Of a stretch of 64,000 bases of DNA, positions 26,149 through 36,252 are shown in pieces. Made by a program: the position numbers and the translations under genes. The stretch comes from Bdellovibrio sp. (GTDB lineage Bacteria; Bdellovibrionota; Bdellovibrionia; Bdellovibrionales; Bdellovibrionaceae). Below the pieces are notes generated by a model, which ran no database searches, was not told where the DNA came from, and saw only the letters and a program-made list of their open reading frames with translations. Position 1 is the stretch's first letter. Each line of letters opens with the position of its first letter. The stretch covers positions 1-64,000 of the forward strand of contig JACMRL010000025.1 of NCBI GenBank assembly GCA_014376435.1, in the 5' to 3' direction.

Positions 26149-26247
26149 TTCAGACTCCTTTTTTTGTAATATTTCACTCTAGCAACGGCTTTCGCGGAGG
26201 TCAAAAAATTGGCCGTTATTGTGCTAATGGCCATAGATGAAACATAC

Positions 26248-27582
26248 TTATATATTTTGGTAAAAAGCAGTCACTGCAGGATCAGTGATAAAAGATCGCT
26301 GCGACCAACGTAAAATATGCAGCCCACTGGGCTCGCGCAGACGCGATAACGCTACATAAGCGTGACCAGGTTCCCATAATGCCCCTAAATCACACCAAAG
26401 CTCGTCTAAAGTTGCACCCTGAGATTTATGAATGGTCGTTGCGTAGGCTAAATTCACCGGAAATTGAATGACGTTTGCTTTCACATTGCCGTCGGCATCT
26501 TGCAGAGAAAAACCAAATTTTTCTACAGTGACTTCGCGCCCTCCATCTTTACGAATCGTTAGCTTGTCGGCTTCGATATTAACCAAAAAGCCGCGAGTGC
26601 CATTGACCCATCTTTTTTGCGGGTCGTTTTTTAAAAACATCACGCGACAACCGATTTTTAATTTTAGCTGCTGGGGTACCGGCGCTGACTTAATTAAAAT
26701 ATCAATGTACTTTTGTTCGCCGAAATAAATTGAATCCACAATCACTTGCTCTTCATTAATTTCGGCTAATTTTTTTTGATTATATTCTTCTGACTGCTCA
26801 CGACGTGGAAATAAACGGGTTCCCGGATGGTCTTCGTCATGTACCCGTGTACGCTCTTCTAAAAAATCTTTTACTCGCTCCGTTACTTTTCCTTCGCGAA
26901 CGTCATCTAAAACATTTAAAAATTCACTGTTTTGAATTCTTTGATTTAAATTTAATTTACAAACTTGAAAATCAGTTTTTTGCCAAACTTGGTTAAGAAA
27001 AGCCCAATCGCGCTTTTGCCCGTATTTTGTAACTGGAGGCAATTGTCCGAAGTCACCTACGGCAATCATGCGCATTCCGCCCCAAGGTAAACTTGAATCA
27101 CGCGCCGCCTGCGCTAACATCTCGGCCGTCATCAGCGCGTCGCCGGGTATCATCGAAATCTCATCGATGATGACGCCTTCGACGTGTCTGATGCGCTTCA
27201 TCGTTTTGTTGTCATTAATGACTCGCTGGAAAGTAGCTTGCGCGCCACCTTCCATAATTCCTAATCCGAAAAAGCTGTGAAAAGTTCTTCCGCCCAATAA
27301 AACCGCGGCCGCGCCAGTGCTGGCTAAAATAGGCATCTCTTTATCGCTTTTATCTTTCATAAACTCGCGAACAACGAAGCTTTTACCCGAACCTGCGCCG
27401 CCGGTTAGAAAAATATTTTCTCCGGATTGGCACATTTCGAAAGCATACTTTTGCTCTTCGGAAAGATGATTAAATGACGCTTGTTTGTCGGCTTCCATGG
27501 GTCTTTCATGTTTACGCCCATCCCCACGCCAGTCAAAAGAATAGGGAAAGTACATAGATTTAGTTGCTGTGACACTCAGCAT
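26248..27582 (-). CDS. Pif1/RecD-like DNA helicase
   Basis: A 444-residue superfamily 1B helicase. Walker A is GGAGSGKS, Walker B GVIIDEISMI, followed by GDFGQLPPV and NLNQR. The C-terminal UvrD_C_2-type motif is LAYATTIHKSQGATLDEL, then YVALSRLREPSGL. This order matches Pif1-type helicases, which act in replication and repair. The start is uncertain. The ATG at 27582 overlaps the divergent rhodanese promoter and has no Shine-Dalgarno; internal ATGs at 27555 and 27495 are possible, and helicase similarity begins only about residue 38. It stands alone. Confidence 0.88.
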   Translation of the reverse strand: MLSVTATKSMYFPYSFDWRGDGRKHERPMEADKQASFNHLSEEQKYAFEMCQSGENIFLTGGAGSGKSFVVREFMKDKSDKEMPILASTGAAAVLLGGRTFHSFFGLGIMEGGAQATFQRVINDNKTMKRIRHVEGVIIDEISMIPGDALMTAEMLAQAARDSSLPWGGMRMIAVGDFGQLPPVTKYGQKRDWAFLNQVWQKTDFQVCKLNLNQRIQNSEFLNVLDDVREGKVTERVKDFLEERTRVHDEDHPGTRLFPRREQSEEYNQKKLAEINEEQVIVDSIYFGEQKYIDILIKSAPVPQQLKLKIGCRVMFLKNDPQKRWVNGTRGFLVNIEADKLTIRKDGGREVTVEKFGFSLQDADGNVKANVIQFPVNLAYATTIHKSQGATLDELWCDLGALWEPGHAYVALSRLREPSGLHILRWSQRSFITDPAVTAFYQNI

Positions 27583-27593
27583 TCGTGTATTCT
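27564..27593 (+). promoter_or_regulatory. Predicted promoter of the rhodanese/nucleotidase unit
   Basis: TTGCTG (27564-27569) and TATTCT (27588-27593) are separated by 18 bases. The -10 ends 9 bases before ATG 27603, again leaving little or no leader. It overlaps the 5' end of the divergent helicase frame. Confidence 0.4.
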
Positions 27594-27602
27594 ATTAAAC
27601 CT

Positions 27603-27959
27603 ATGTCATACAATTTTAAAAACAAATCAACTAATCCGCATTTTCCAAATATTTCTGACGTGCCTCCACAAGAAGTTTTGGATAACGCCAAAGACTTAAC
27701 CCTAGTCGACGTTCGCGAAGATTCAGAATACACCGGCGAACTTGGCCATGCGGCCGGCACAACTTTAATTAACTTATCAAAAATTCCGCAAAGCTTAGCG
27801 AGCTTACCAAAAGATAAACCGATCGTCTTTCTTTGCCGATCGGGCGGCCGTTCTGCACAAGCGGCTTCGTTTGCCAAACAACAAGGCGTCGACAACGTTT
27901 TCAACATGCTGGGCGGAATGCTGCTTTGGAATCAGCTGCAATTACCGACCGAAAAATAA
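27603..27959 (+). CDS. Rhodanese-domain protein
   Basis: A 118-residue single-domain rhodanese. The CRSGGRS loop supplies the active-site cysteine that carries sulfane sulphur. TLVDVREDSEYTGELGHAAG is the usual preceding motif. It may act as a thiosulfate sulfurtransferase or sulphur carrier in the cytoplasm. The frame is open to a GTG at 27585, but that lies in the promoter -10 region, so ATG 27603 is preferred. The nucleotidase gene follows 15 bases downstream, probably in one transcript. Confidence 0.88.
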   Translation: MSYNFKNKSTNPHFPNISDVPPQEVLDNAKDLTLVDVREDSEYTGELGHAAGTTLINLSKIPQSLASLPKDKPIVFLCRSGGRSAQAASFAKQQGVDNVFNMLGGMLLWNQLQLPTEK

Positions 27960-27974
27960 TTTCTAGAGGAACCT

Positions 27975-29351
27975 ATGTCTAATTCAAAAGTTTTCGTTAA
28001 TCGCACTTTAAATTTAAAAAGAATCAAATATATCGGTTTAGATATGGATCACACCTTGATCCGCTACAATACTGAAAATTTCGAACGTTTATCACATACC
28101 AAGATTTGTGAAAAATTAGTTACGCGCAAAGGTTACCCCGAGGCAGTTCGTAAATTACAATTTGATCTTGATTTCGCATTACGCGGCCTGGTCGTCGATC
28201 GTAAAAAAGGAAATCTGTTAAAACTAAACCGCTACACGGCAATTCGGAATAGCTTTCATGGTTTAAAACCACTTGATTTCAAAGCTCATCAAAAAGTTTA
28301 TAAATCAATTTACATCGATCTTAGTAAAAGTGATTATTTGGCAATCGATACTAGTTTTTCTTACTCGTTAGCCCATGCTTACTCTCAATTAGTTGAAATG
28401 AAAGATGCTGATCCGTTATTAAAAATGCCTGACTACGGTCAAATGGCCGATGACGTGCTTGATGCTTTAGATGAAGCGCACCGCGACGGGTCTTTAAAAG
28501 ATGAAGTTCGTAAAAACCTAGGCGACTACATCATTAAAGATGAAGCCTTGGTTCATGCGATTGAAAAATTTAAAAAACATGGAAAAAAAATATTTATTTT
28601 AACAAATTCTGATTTTCACTATTCGAAACTATTATTGGATTATGCAATTAATCCGTTTTTAAAAGAACACACCTCGTGGGTTGATCTTTTCGAGATGGTT
28701 ATTACGTTTGCGCAAAAACCAAAATTTTTCTACGATGATTTAAAATTCTTAAAAGTAGATCCCGCTACTGGTACCATGAGCAATATGGATGAAAAGTTAA
28801 CTCGCGGAGTTTACCAAAGCGGTAACGCGCGTAAGTTCACGGAAGATCTAGGCTTAAACGGCGACGATATTCTTTATATCGGCGATCATATCTACGGCGA
28901 TATTTTACGTCTTAAAAAAGATTGTAACTGGCGTACCGCGATGATTATCGAAGAGCTAGAGCACGAATTAAAAAATAATAAATTGAACGAGCCCATCATT
29001 GCCGAAATCGATACTTTGATGAAAACCAAAGAGCCGTTAGAAGACGAACTAACTATTTTGATGACTAAAAAAATCGAAAAAGATTCAGCAGTAGATGAAA
29101 AGCGAATTGATTCTTTACAAGATCAAATTACGGCGATCGATACCCAGATCAGTCAGTTGATTCGTAAGCAGCAAGCCGCTTACAATCCGAACTGGGGTCA
29201 GCTCATGCGCGCTGGTAACGAAGAAAGTTACTTCGCTTACCAGATGGAACGCTATGCCTGTGTGTATATGTCGAAGATTTCGGATTTATTTACGCTGTCT
29301 CCGCGTACTTACTTCAGAGCTCCGCGCCGCCCATTAAGCCACGAGATTTAG
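27975..29351 (+). CDS. HAD-family 5'-nucleotidase (cytosolic purine nucleotidase type)
   Basis: A 458-residue phosphatase. HAD motif I is GLDMDHTLIRY, with the nucleophile aspartate then the acid/base aspartate. Motif II is FILTNSDFHY, and the terminal acidic motif is ILYIGDHIYGDI. The large cap between motifs I and II and the overall length match the cN-II group, which removes phosphate from IMP and GMP. The C-terminal 100 residues hold a coiled coil. Start set by AGAGGA before the ATG. Substrate preference cannot be read from sequence. Confidence 0.85.
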   Translation: MSNSKVFVNRTLNLKRIKYIGLDMDHTLIRYNTENFERLSHTKICEKLVTRKGYPEAVRKLQFDLDFALRGLVVDRKKGNLLKLNRYTAIRNSFHGLKPLDFKAHQKVYKSIYIDLSKSDYLAIDTSFSYSLAHAYSQLVEMKDADPLLKMPDYGQMADDVLDALDEAHRDGSLKDEVRKNLGDYIIKDEALVHAIEKFKKHGKKIFILTNSDFHYSKLLLDYAINPFLKEHTSWVDLFEMVITFAQKPKFFYDDLKFLKVDPATGTMSNMDEKLTRGVYQSGNARKFTEDLGLNGDDILYIGDHIYGDILRLKKDCNWRTAMIIEELEHELKNNKLNEPIIAEIDTLMKTKEPLEDELTILMTKKIEKDSAVDEKRIDSLQDQITAIDTQISQLIRKQQAAYNPNWGQLMRAGNEESYFAYQMERYACVYMSKISDLFTLSPRTYFRAPRRPLSHEI

Positions 29352-29398
29352 TACCTTCGTCTAGCTTAGCCGCACGCAATATCAGCCGATGAGTTAAC

Positions 29399-29878
29399 AT
29401 GGATTTTAACAGCCTGGTTGGCCAAACTTATGATCACGAAATGGAATTTCACGAGCTGCTTTGCACAGACGTTGAAAACCACTACGATACTTACGTAGAA
29501 ACCTTTGTGCATTTCTACTTTTATCGTCTGCCTAATAATAAAATTAAAATCGCTGCGTTTGTACGCTTCGGCGATAAAGCTGACATGTTGAAAATGTGTA
29601 GAGCGATCATTACTCATAAAGAATCGTATGAAGTGCATAATGCCTGTAACCATATTCAAGTTTCACTTTGCAGATTTAATCAATTTACAACTACATCTGC
29701 TATTCATAAAGATCCAAGCGAAAATTTTACGGTAGAAGGTGGAATCGAGTATATCGACCCTGATTTACAAACTCCACCTATGACGCCAGAGGAATTACGC
29801 TTGGCATTTCAAGAACTTGCTGGCTGTTTTCGAGGTGAACTTGAAGATCAAAAATCACGACTGAAAAAAGCCATATAA
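29399..29878 (+). CDS. Conserved-looking soluble protein of unknown function
   Basis: A 159-residue protein without signal peptide or membrane segment. It is acidic, rich in aromatic residues and histidine at the N-terminus (ENHYDTYVETFVHFYFY), with several single cysteines. No family recognised. It lies 47 bases after the nucleotidase gene on the same strand. Its 3' end overlaps the convergent small gene by 24 bases. The start lacks a clear Shine-Dalgarno. Confidence 0.6.
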   Translation: MDFNSLVGQTYDHEMEFHELLCTDVENHYDTYVETFVHFYFYRLPNNKIKIAAFVRFGDKADMLKMCRAIITHKESYEVHNACNHIQVSLCRFNQFTTTSAIHKDPSENFTVEGGIEYIDPDLQTPPMTPEELRLAFQELAGCFRGELEDQKSRLKKAI

Positions 29879-30160
29879 TAAAAATCCTGAGTTTAAAAAC
29901 TGAGCTGGGCTTGAATATTTTAAAGCTTCACGTGTTAATTTTTGAGCTCTATCCGAAAGTCCCTTTCTAATTTTTTTATCCTTCACATTGTTACATATAT
30001 ACATCTGCTTTTTATGATCGTCATAATCATGCACGAAAAGCCATTCCCTTTGTTCGGTAAAGTATAATTTGACGAATTCTCTTCCTCTTTCAATCTGATA
30101 ATTTTCAATCATTAGATCTTTAAGATCCGAAAACCCGTACATCAATTCTCTGTACTCCAT
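29855..30160 (-). CDS. Small protein of unknown function
   Basis: A 101-residue protein with no signal peptide. A good Shine-Dalgarno (AAAGAGG, 5 bases before the ATG) supports it as real despite its size. It contains FVHDYDDHKKQMYICNN in the middle and a phenylalanine-rich C-terminus. No motif recognised. It sits between convergent and tandem unknowns. Confidence 0.55.
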   Translation of the reverse strand: MEYRELMYGFSDLKDLMIENYQIERGREFVKLYFTEQREWLFVHDYDDHKKQMYICNNVKDKKIRKGLSDRAQKLTREALKYSSPAQFLNSGFLLYGFFQS

Positions 30161-30208
30161 ATAAACCTCTTTCGCGCGTGAAATAGATTTACTGAAGCAA
30201 ACGTCGTA

Positions 30209-31117
30209 CTAGGATTCTTTTTTTCGCGCCACTAAGGCTAGGGCGGCTTTTGATTTGGTATAAACTCGATTGAAGAATTTAGATTTTTTTGATAAGGTTC
30301 CAAGTTTTTTTGCAGTCCACGGACTACGCAACAGATAAAATACCAGATACGCTACCGCTAATGGCCGCAAAGCCATCCAAATTTTTTGACTCGAACTACT
30401 TTCAATCTGCCAAATAAAAACGATCATTAAAATGAAGCTGCTGATAAATAAAGGTCGAAATAAATCTTTGAACGCAGCTTTCCAAGGGCTTAGATTTGAT
30501 TTTTCAAAAGCTCCACTCGTTAAGCTGTGTAATTTGTCTTGTTTAATTAGTTTTATTTCTTTTTTAGTAATCACGCTGTAAATAACTAATGAAACGGCAA
30601 CGAATAGCTTCAGCAAAATAAATAAACCTACGGCAATTAAAATCGATTTATGCAGTACAGAATAATCTTGGCGCATTCTTTTTTCATAGAATTCAGCCAC
30701 ATTAATTAAATCAAACCCATAAATAATAAAATAAGTAATTAGTGGTTGTACAAATGACCATAGCGCCATAAAAATTGCGCCGATGATTTGCCCAATCAAA
30801 TGAGCCTGCCCTAGAAAACAAAAAAACCAAAATAGAAAACCCTGCATCGCAATCGATAACATCGGCCCCAGTTTTTGCCCTGCTGGAGAAAAAGATTTCA
30901 ATACGGTCGATATACTCGAAATTTCAAAAGTTGATGCGATCGGTAAACTGTCTTTATTGAGCGCGTTCAGCATAAAGCCTAATTGATTCAGCGAAAGAAT
31001 TTGTCCGGTGAATGGAATTTTAAATGCGTGGCCAATCGAACCTAAAGTGATCTCAGTGATTGAAAGCTGCGCAGCCCGTTTAATTTCTAAGTCGGCGTCG
31101 GGCTTTCGTTCAATCAT
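30209..31117 (-). CDS. Multi-pass membrane protein of unknown function
   Basis: A 302-residue protein with about five hydrophobic segments near residues 88-110, 113-137, 156-180, 222-240 and 250-268. The N-terminal ~85 residues are soluble and the C-terminus is strongly basic. TEITLGSIGHAFKIPFTGQI near residue 21 stands out as a possible conserved loop, but no family is recognised. Its ATG immediately follows the stop of the upstream gene, so the two form a co-translated pair and may act together in the envelope. Confidence 0.65.
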   Translation of the reverse strand: MIERKPDADLEIKRAAQLSITEITLGSIGHAFKIPFTGQILSLNQLGFMLNALNKDSLPIASTFEISSISTVLKSFSPAGQKLGPMLSIAMQGFLFWFFCFLGQAHLIGQIIGAIFMALWSFVQPLITYFIIYGFDLINVAEFYEKRMRQDYSVLHKSILIAVGLFILLKLFVAVSLVIYSVITKKEIKLIKQDKLHSLTSGAFEKSNLSPWKAAFKDLFRPLFISSFILMIVFIWQIESSSSQKIWMALRPLAVAYLVFYLLRSPWTAKKLGTLSKKSKFFNRVYTKSKAALALVARKKES

Positions 31118-31846
31118 CTACTTCTTCTTCAACAAAATCATGTAGTCTTTTTCGCCAATCAAATCCATCAAACCAATCCAAGGTTTTGTATTTGCCTGAT
31201 CTACTTTACGGCGTGTAAAACGTGACTTGTTAGCAACTTCACAGCCCCAGCTAGCGGTACCCGAATGGTCTTCAGTACGACAAGGAAAAAGCATATACTT
31301 TTCTTCTTCCGACGAAGTTGGAAAAAAAGCTAACGAAAATGTTGTGGGTTGAATTAGATACTTTTCTTTTAATTGATGAAGCTGATTCCCAATAATTGTG
31401 GGCGCCGAGTAAATCGAAGCCGTAATCACTAAGTACGACTGACCCGTTTTTTCTAAATTAGCTAATTGCTCGCCCGTTGCTGGTAAATTATTTTTAACCG
31501 CGACTGAATCAGTCACTTTAAATTTTTCTAACCACTCTTTTGAAAGTGCTAGCTCTTCGTCAACGATGACTTTATCGAAAGGTTTTGTTTTTTCTAGCTG
31601 CTGCTTTAATTGTAAAACTACCTCTAACTGTTCCGTTTTATCGGGTTCGATACCAATCCAAAAAGTTGATCTTTGTTGAAGGATTTGGCTTAAAATCTTC
31701 GTCACCGACTCGGCGATTTCGGCCTCTGTAGCGAAGTAGCTTAACTTAATCTTTGGTACAGTTTTTTGCGCATCACCCAGCATTAAGTAAATGAATGTGC
31801 TTACACTGACCACCACAACGCCTATAACCCAATAAATCGTTTTCAT
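31118..31846 (-). CDS. Membrane-anchored periplasmic protein of unknown function
   Basis: A 242-residue protein with one N-terminal hydrophobic anchor (about residues 4-24) and a soluble, probably periplasmic, alpha/beta-type domain. Two cysteines near the C-terminus (LFPCRTEDHSGTASWGCEV) may form a disulphide. No family recognised. It is first in a two-gene unit with the multi-pass protein, with no bases between stop and start. Confidence 0.6.
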   Translation of the reverse strand: MKTIYWVIGVVVVSVSTFIYLMLGDAQKTVPKIKLSYFATEAEIAESVTKILSQILQQRSTFWIGIEPDKTEQLEVVLQLKQQLEKTKPFDKVIVDEELALSKEWLEKFKVTDSVAVKNNLPATGEQLANLEKTGQSYLVITASIYSAPTIIGNQLHQLKEKYLIQPTTFSLAFFPTSSEEEKYMLFPCRTEDHSGTASWGCEVANKSRFTRRKVDQANTKPWIGLMDLIGEKDYMILLKKK

Positions 31847-31971
31847 ACCTCTTCTTTTAACAGCTTGCTTTTGATTTAAAAAGTGATAATTTCACTCTTA
31901 GAGCGAATGCTCTAATGTATTTTAAGGACTTGATCTGCAAGTTTGATTTGCGACAGGTACCAGAGGTAAAA

Positions 31972-32685
31972 ATGCAAAAAGATCGTACATCAATTTTATT
32001 GATTGGCTCGGGCCGTCTGGCGCGACATCTGAACTACTGGAACTCACTTCTACAGTCTCCAAATACCTTAATCACGTGGAATCGTTCTGACAGTATTGCT
32101 TCGCTCAACCAAAACTTAGCTAAAGCTTCGATTGTTTGGCTGGCTATTTCTGATTCGGCCATCGTCCCTTTTTATGAACAACATTTAGCTGCAGCAAAAA
32201 ATACCTTCGTGCACTTCAGTGGAGCACTAAACGATGCACGTTTACTCAGTGCGCATCCATTAATGAGCTTTCCGCACGAGTTATTCACAAATTCGGTGTA
32301 TGAAAATATTCACTTTGCTTTAACCGGCCCGGTTGATTTAAACGAAGTTTTGCCTGGTTTTAAAAATTCATTCTCGGCTTTAACGGCTGAAAATAAATCT
32401 TTGTATCACGCCCTGTGTGTCGTCAGTGGTAACTTTCCGCAGCTTTTGTGGAGCGAAACATTTCCACAACTTCAAAAATGGCAAATTCCAGAAAAAGCTT
32501 TCGCCAATTACATTAAACAGATCACCGAAAATTTTATTCAGCTAAAAGGTAATGCCGTCACGGGACCGATCGTTAGAAAAGATTTTTCGACAATTGAAAA
32601 AAATCTCGCGGCTTTATCGCAAACAAATTTACAAAAATTATATCAAGTGTTTACGCAAACTTTTTTAAAGGAGCCAAAAGTATGA
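31972..32685 (+). CDS. panG: Rossmann/DUF2520 reductase, probable ketopantoate reductase (PanG-like)
   Basis: A 237-residue protein. The dinucleotide-binding start SILLIGSGRLARHL is followed by a Rossmann domain, and the C-terminal half fits the DUF2520 helical domain. It lies directly before panB, and no panE is in the operon, so ketopantoate reduction is the obvious missing step. A DUF2520-type reductase, PanG, is known from Francisella, as I recall. The frame opens at 31915, but AGAGGT places translation at ATG 31972. It overlaps panB by 4 bases. Function is inferred from context plus family. Confidence 0.75.
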   Translation: MQKDRTSILLIGSGRLARHLNYWNSLLQSPNTLITWNRSDSIASLNQNLAKASIVWLAISDSAIVPFYEQHLAAAKNTFVHFSGALNDARLLSAHPLMSFPHELFTNSVYENIHFALTGPVDLNEVLPGFKNSFSALTAENKSLYHALCVVSGNFPQLLWSETFPQLQKWQIPEKAFANYIKQITENFIQLKGNAVTGPIVRKDFSTIEKNLAALSQTNLQKLYQVFTQTFLKEPKV

Positions 32686-33473
32686 AAACGATTTTAGATT
32701 TTCAAAAAAAGAAAGTGGCTCAACAAAAAATTACCATGGTGACTTGCTACGATTCAACTTTCGCGCAACTGGTTTCGGGTTCTAATATTGACGCAATTTT
32801 AGTCGGTGATTCTTTAGCGCAGGTGATGCACGGTCACAAAACAACTTTAAACACTTCAACCAATATTATGGCTCTGCACACGGCGGCGGTGGTTCGCGGT
32901 GCCAATGATAAATTTGTCGTGGCCGATATGCCATTCTTGGCCACGCGAAAAGGTTTACGTAATTCAATGGATCAAGTTGAAAAATTAATAAAGGCCGGAG
33001 CCCACGCCGTTAAAATCGAAGGCGCCGATGGCCATCTTGAATTAATTAAACACATCGTTGAATCAGGCGTTCCCGTCATGGGTCACTTAGGTTTAACTCC
33101 GCAATCAATTTATCAATTAGGCGGGCCTAAAATTCAAGGCCGTACGACCGATACGGCTGATAAACTTTTAAAAGATTCTTTGGCAGTTCAAGAAGCTGGT
33201 TGTTTTAGTTTGGTCTTAGAGTGTATCCCTGCAGTTCTTTCTAAAAAAATTACGGAACAGTTAACTATTCCTACAATCGGCATTGGTGCAGGCCCGGATA
33301 CCGACGGGCAAATTTTAGTTTTACAAGATATGTTAGGGATGAATAAAGGTTTCAGCCCTAAATTTTTGAAAAAATATTTAAGCGGCGCCGATTTAATTAC
33401 GGAAGCTTTAAATTCTTACGTTTCAGACGTTGGTTTACAAAAATTTCCGCTGAAAGAACATAGCTATGAGTGA
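32682..33473 (+). CDS. panB: 3-Methyl-2-oxobutanoate hydroxymethyltransferase
   Basis: A 263-residue TIM-barrel enzyme adding a hydroxymethyl group to ketoisovalerate to form ketopantoate. MVTCYDSTFA, VGDSLAQVMHGH, the metal-binding VVADMPF and VKIEGADG are all standard PanB landmarks, as is GIGAGPDTDGQILV. GGAG lies 8 bases before the ATG, which overlaps the panG stop by 4 bases. It overlaps panC by 8 bases at its end. Confidence 0.97.
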   Translation: MKTILDFQKKKVAQQKITMVTCYDSTFAQLVSGSNIDAILVGDSLAQVMHGHKTTLNTSTNIMALHTAAVVRGANDKFVVADMPFLATRKGLRNSMDQVEKLIKAGAHAVKIEGADGHLELIKHIVESGVPVMGHLGLTPQSIYQLGGPKIQGRTTDTADKLLKDSLAVQEAGCFSLVLECIPAVLSKKITEQLTIPTIGIGAGPDTDGQILVLQDMLGMNKGFSPKFLKKYLSGADLITEALNSYVSDVGLQKFPLKEHSYE

Positions 33474-34227
33474 TCTTTTAGTTTTTACTTCCATTACAGA
33501 GTTTAGGGCTTACCGTGCCAAGCTAAAAGGCAGCGTCGGAGTTGTTTTAACTATGGGAGCGCTGCATGCGGGCCACGCTAGTTTAATTGTACGGAGTGCT
33601 GGTGAAAATGATGTAACGGTCGTCACAATTTATGTGAACCCGACTCAGTTCGATAATCCGGAAGATTTAAAAAAATATCCCCGCACTTGGGAAGCTGATT
33701 TAGCATTGGCAAAAAAATCGGGGGCTCAAGCTGTCTTAGCGCCTAGCTACGAAGAAATTTATCCAGATCAATATCGTTATAAATTAACCGAGAATGTTTT
33801 TTCGACAAAGTTATGTGGAGCACACCGCCCCGGCCACTATGATGGTGTGTTAACGATCGTGATGAAGCTATTTCAGATCACCCAGGCTGATCAAAGTTAC
33901 TTCGGCGAAAAAGATTTTCAGCAGCTACAACTTATTAAAGACATGGCGAATACTTTTTTTCTAAAAACTAAAGTTAATGCCTGCCCCACATTACGCGAAA
34001 CCAGCGGCTTAGCCATGAGTTCACGCAATGTCCGCCTAACAGATGCGGGTAAAGAAAAAGCTCCGGCGATTTTTCAAGCTTTAACAAAATCTTCGACGGC
34101 GGTAGTGGCTCATAAAAAATTAACCGATGCGGGCATTGAAGTTGAGTATTTAGAAGAACATTTTAATCGTCGTTTTGTTGCCGCTTTTATTGATGGCGTG
34201 AGGTTAATAGACAATGTTGAAATCTAA
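33466..34227 (+). CDS. panC: Pantoate--beta-alanine ligase
   Basis: A 253-residue ATP-dependent ligase joining pantoate and beta-alanine. The nucleotide-binding HIGH-like motif is TMGALHAGHASLI. YVNPTQFDNPEDL binds pantoate, GEKDFQQLQLI follows, and SGLAMSSRN is the KMSKS-like loop. It overlaps panB by 8 bases and coaBC by 14. Beta-alanine comes from PanD at the end of the same operon. Confidence 0.97.
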   Translation: MSDLLVFTSITEFRAYRAKLKGSVGVVLTMGALHAGHASLIVRSAGENDVTVVTIYVNPTQFDNPEDLKKYPRTWEADLALAKKSGAQAVLAPSYEEIYPDQYRYKLTENVFSTKLCGAHRPGHYDGVLTIVMKLFQITQADQSYFGEKDFQQLQLIKDMANTFFLKTKVNACPTLRETSGLAMSSRNVRLTDAGKEKAPAIFQALTKSSTAVVAHKKLTDAGIEVEYLEEHFNRRFVAAFIDGVRLIDNVEI

Positions 34228-35437
34228 AATTCTTTTTATTATGACGGGTTCGATTGCTTGCTTTAAAGCTTGCGCAGTCCTATCGAAATTAAAACAAGCT
34301 GGTCACAGTATTAAAGTGGTGATGTCTCCGAGTAGTTTACAATTTGTCGGTGCAGCGACTATTGAAGGTTTAACGGGCGAAGCGCCAATTACCGATATGT
34401 ATACTCAAGGGCAAATTATGGATCATATTAATTTAAATCGCTGGGCCGATTTAGTGATTGTCGCTCCGGCTACGGCTAATTATATTAATAAAATTGCTTA
34501 TGGTTTAGGTGATGATCTATTAACAACTTTATTTTTGGCTCATGACTTCAAAAAACCATTCTTGGTAACCCCCGCGATGAATACGATGATGTACTTACAT
34601 CCGACCACGCAAGCGTCGATTAAAAAATTAAAAGAAATGAACGTAGAAATTTTAGAAACAGCTTCGGGAGTGTTAGCTTGCGGCGAAGTTGGTCACGGGC
34701 GTTTATTAGAGCCTGAACTAATTGTGCAAGAGATTGAAAAGCGCTTGAATAATACTTCTGCTTCAAACTCAAAGACAGTTCAAAGCCAAGCGAAACAAAT
34801 TAAAGTTTTAATTACTTCCGGCGGAACCGTAGAACCGATCGACGACGTTCGCGTTATCACCAATACCAGCACAGGTAAAACTGGCGCCCAAATCGCCAGC
34901 GATTTAACTGAAACTGGAATTAGCGTGACTTACCTTCATGCCGAATCAGCCGCTAAACCAGAATTCGCAGATCACTTTATTGCATTTACACAATTTTCAG
35001 ATCTTTCAGAAAAGCTTGAGCAAACTCTTAAACAGACAAAATACGACTGGGTTATTCACCTGGCGGCCGTAAGCGATTACTCAGTTATTCCCACGACCGG
35101 AAAAATTGATAGCAGTGAAAATGAACTCACCTTAAAATTGAAAAAAAATCCTAAATTAATCGAGATGATTAAACGGGTTAATCCGAATACTCAGTTAGTT
35201 GGTTTTAAACTGACTTCTACGACAGATACAAAACTAATCGAGCAAAAAGTGGCCACGCTTTTTGAAAAAGCTCATTGTGATTTCGTGGTTCAGAATAATT
35301 GGAGTGATATTAAAAATAATTTACGCCAGTTTTCTTTGTATTCGGGCGTAAATGAAAAAAATCCCGTTAAAATTTCTAATGTAAATGAACTTTCTTCTAT
35401 TTTATTTCAAAAAATGATCGAAATGGAGTCTTTATGA
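34214..35437 (+). CDS. coaBC: Bifunctional phosphopantothenoylcysteine decarboxylase/synthase
   Basis: A 407-residue fused enzyme for two steps of coenzyme A synthesis. The N-terminal CoaC flavoprotein (about 1-185) starts [14 protein letters not shown] and contains PAMNTMMY and the catalytic cysteine in [15 protein letters not shown]. The C-terminal CoaB ligase (about 195-407) begins [20 protein letters not shown]. It overlaps panC by 14 bases and coaX by 4. The length and domain order are normal. Confidence 0.96.
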   Translation: MLKSKILFIMTGSIACFKACAVLSKLKQAGHSIKVVMSPSSLQFVGAATIEGLTGEAPITDMYTQGQIMDHINLNRWADLVIVAPATANYINKIAYGLGDDLLTTLFLAHDFKKPFLVTPAMNTMMYLHPTTQASIKKLKEMNVEILETASGVLACGEVGHGRLLEPELIVQEIEKRLNNTSASNSKTVQSQAKQIKVLITSGGTVEPIDDVRVITNTSTGKTGAQIASDLTETGISVTYLHAESAAKPEFADHFIAFTQFSDLSEKLEQTLKQTKYDWVIHLAAVSDYSVIPTTGKIDSSENELTLKLKKNPKLIEMIKRVNPNTQLVGFKLTSTTDTKLIEQKVATLFEKAHCDFVVQNNWSDIKNNLRQFSLYSGVNEKNPVKISNVNELSSILFQKMIEMESL

Positions 35438-36252
35438 TTTTGGCTTTAGACGTAGGAAATACACAAATCTACGGTGGAGTTTTCGATACGATCGAAAACG
35501 GTGAAAAAATGCTGATCTCCTTTCGTAGAAACTCAAAACAGGGTTCTTCTTCAGATGAAGTGGGCGTTTTTCTTCGCATGGTGATTCGTGAAAACGGAAT
35601 TGACCCCACTTTAATTAAACAAATCGTTTTATGCTCGGTGGTGCCTGAAGTTATTTACTCTTTAAAGGGCGCTTGCCAAAAGTATTTTAATATCACTCCA
35701 TTTATTCTGCAAGCCGGAGTAAAAACAGGTTTACGTATTCGCTACCGCAACCCTTTAGAGGTTGGTGCCGATCGTATTGCGAACTCTATCGCAGCGACTC
35801 ATCTGTATCCTGATAAAAATTTGATCTTAGTCGATTTAGGTACCGCCACAACCTTCTGCGCAATTTCGAAAGATCGTGATTATTTAGGTGGTTCAATTAT
35901 TTCAGGTTTAAAACTAAATATGGAAGCGCTTGAAGCGAAAACCGCGAAGCTTCCTTCTGTAGAGATCGTAGCTAAAAGCGAAGTTTTAGGTTTATCAACG
36001 GTTGAAAGTCTCCAATCGGGTTTATACTACGGTCACCTAGGTGCCATGCGCGAAATTATTACCCGTATCACCGCGGAAAGTTTTGCGAATGAAAAACCTT
36101 TTGTCATTGGCACCGGTGGTTTTTCTGGTTTATTTGAAAAAGAAAAAATCTTTGATCGGATTATGCCTGACTTAGTTCTAAAGGGTAATTTGATCGCGCT
36201 ACAGATGAACAATCAAAATAATAAAAATCAATTCGCAGGAGCGGAAAAATGA
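35434..36252 (+). CDS. coaX: Type III pantothenate kinase
   Basis: A 272-residue ASKHA-fold kinase phosphorylating pantothenate. The phosphate-binding [25 protein letters not shown] with its catalytic aspartate, and [11 protein letters not shown] are all present. Type III enzymes are insensitive to CoA feedback, so control of the pathway must lie elsewhere. GGAG is 6 bases before the ATG. The gene overlaps coaBC and panD by 4 bases each. Confidence 0.95.
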   Translation: MILALDVGNTQIYGGVFDTIENGEKMLISFRRNSKQGSSSDEVGVFLRMVIRENGIDPTLIKQIVLCSVVPEVIYSLKGACQKYFNITPFILQAGVKTGLRIRYRNPLEVGADRIANSIAATHLYPDKNLILVDLGTATTFCAISKDRDYLGGSIISGLKLNMEALEAKTAKLPSVEIVAKSEVLGLSTVESLQSGLYYGHLGAMREIITRITAESFANEKPFVIGTGGFSGLFEKEKIFDRIMPDLVLKGNLIALQMNNQNNKNQFAGAEK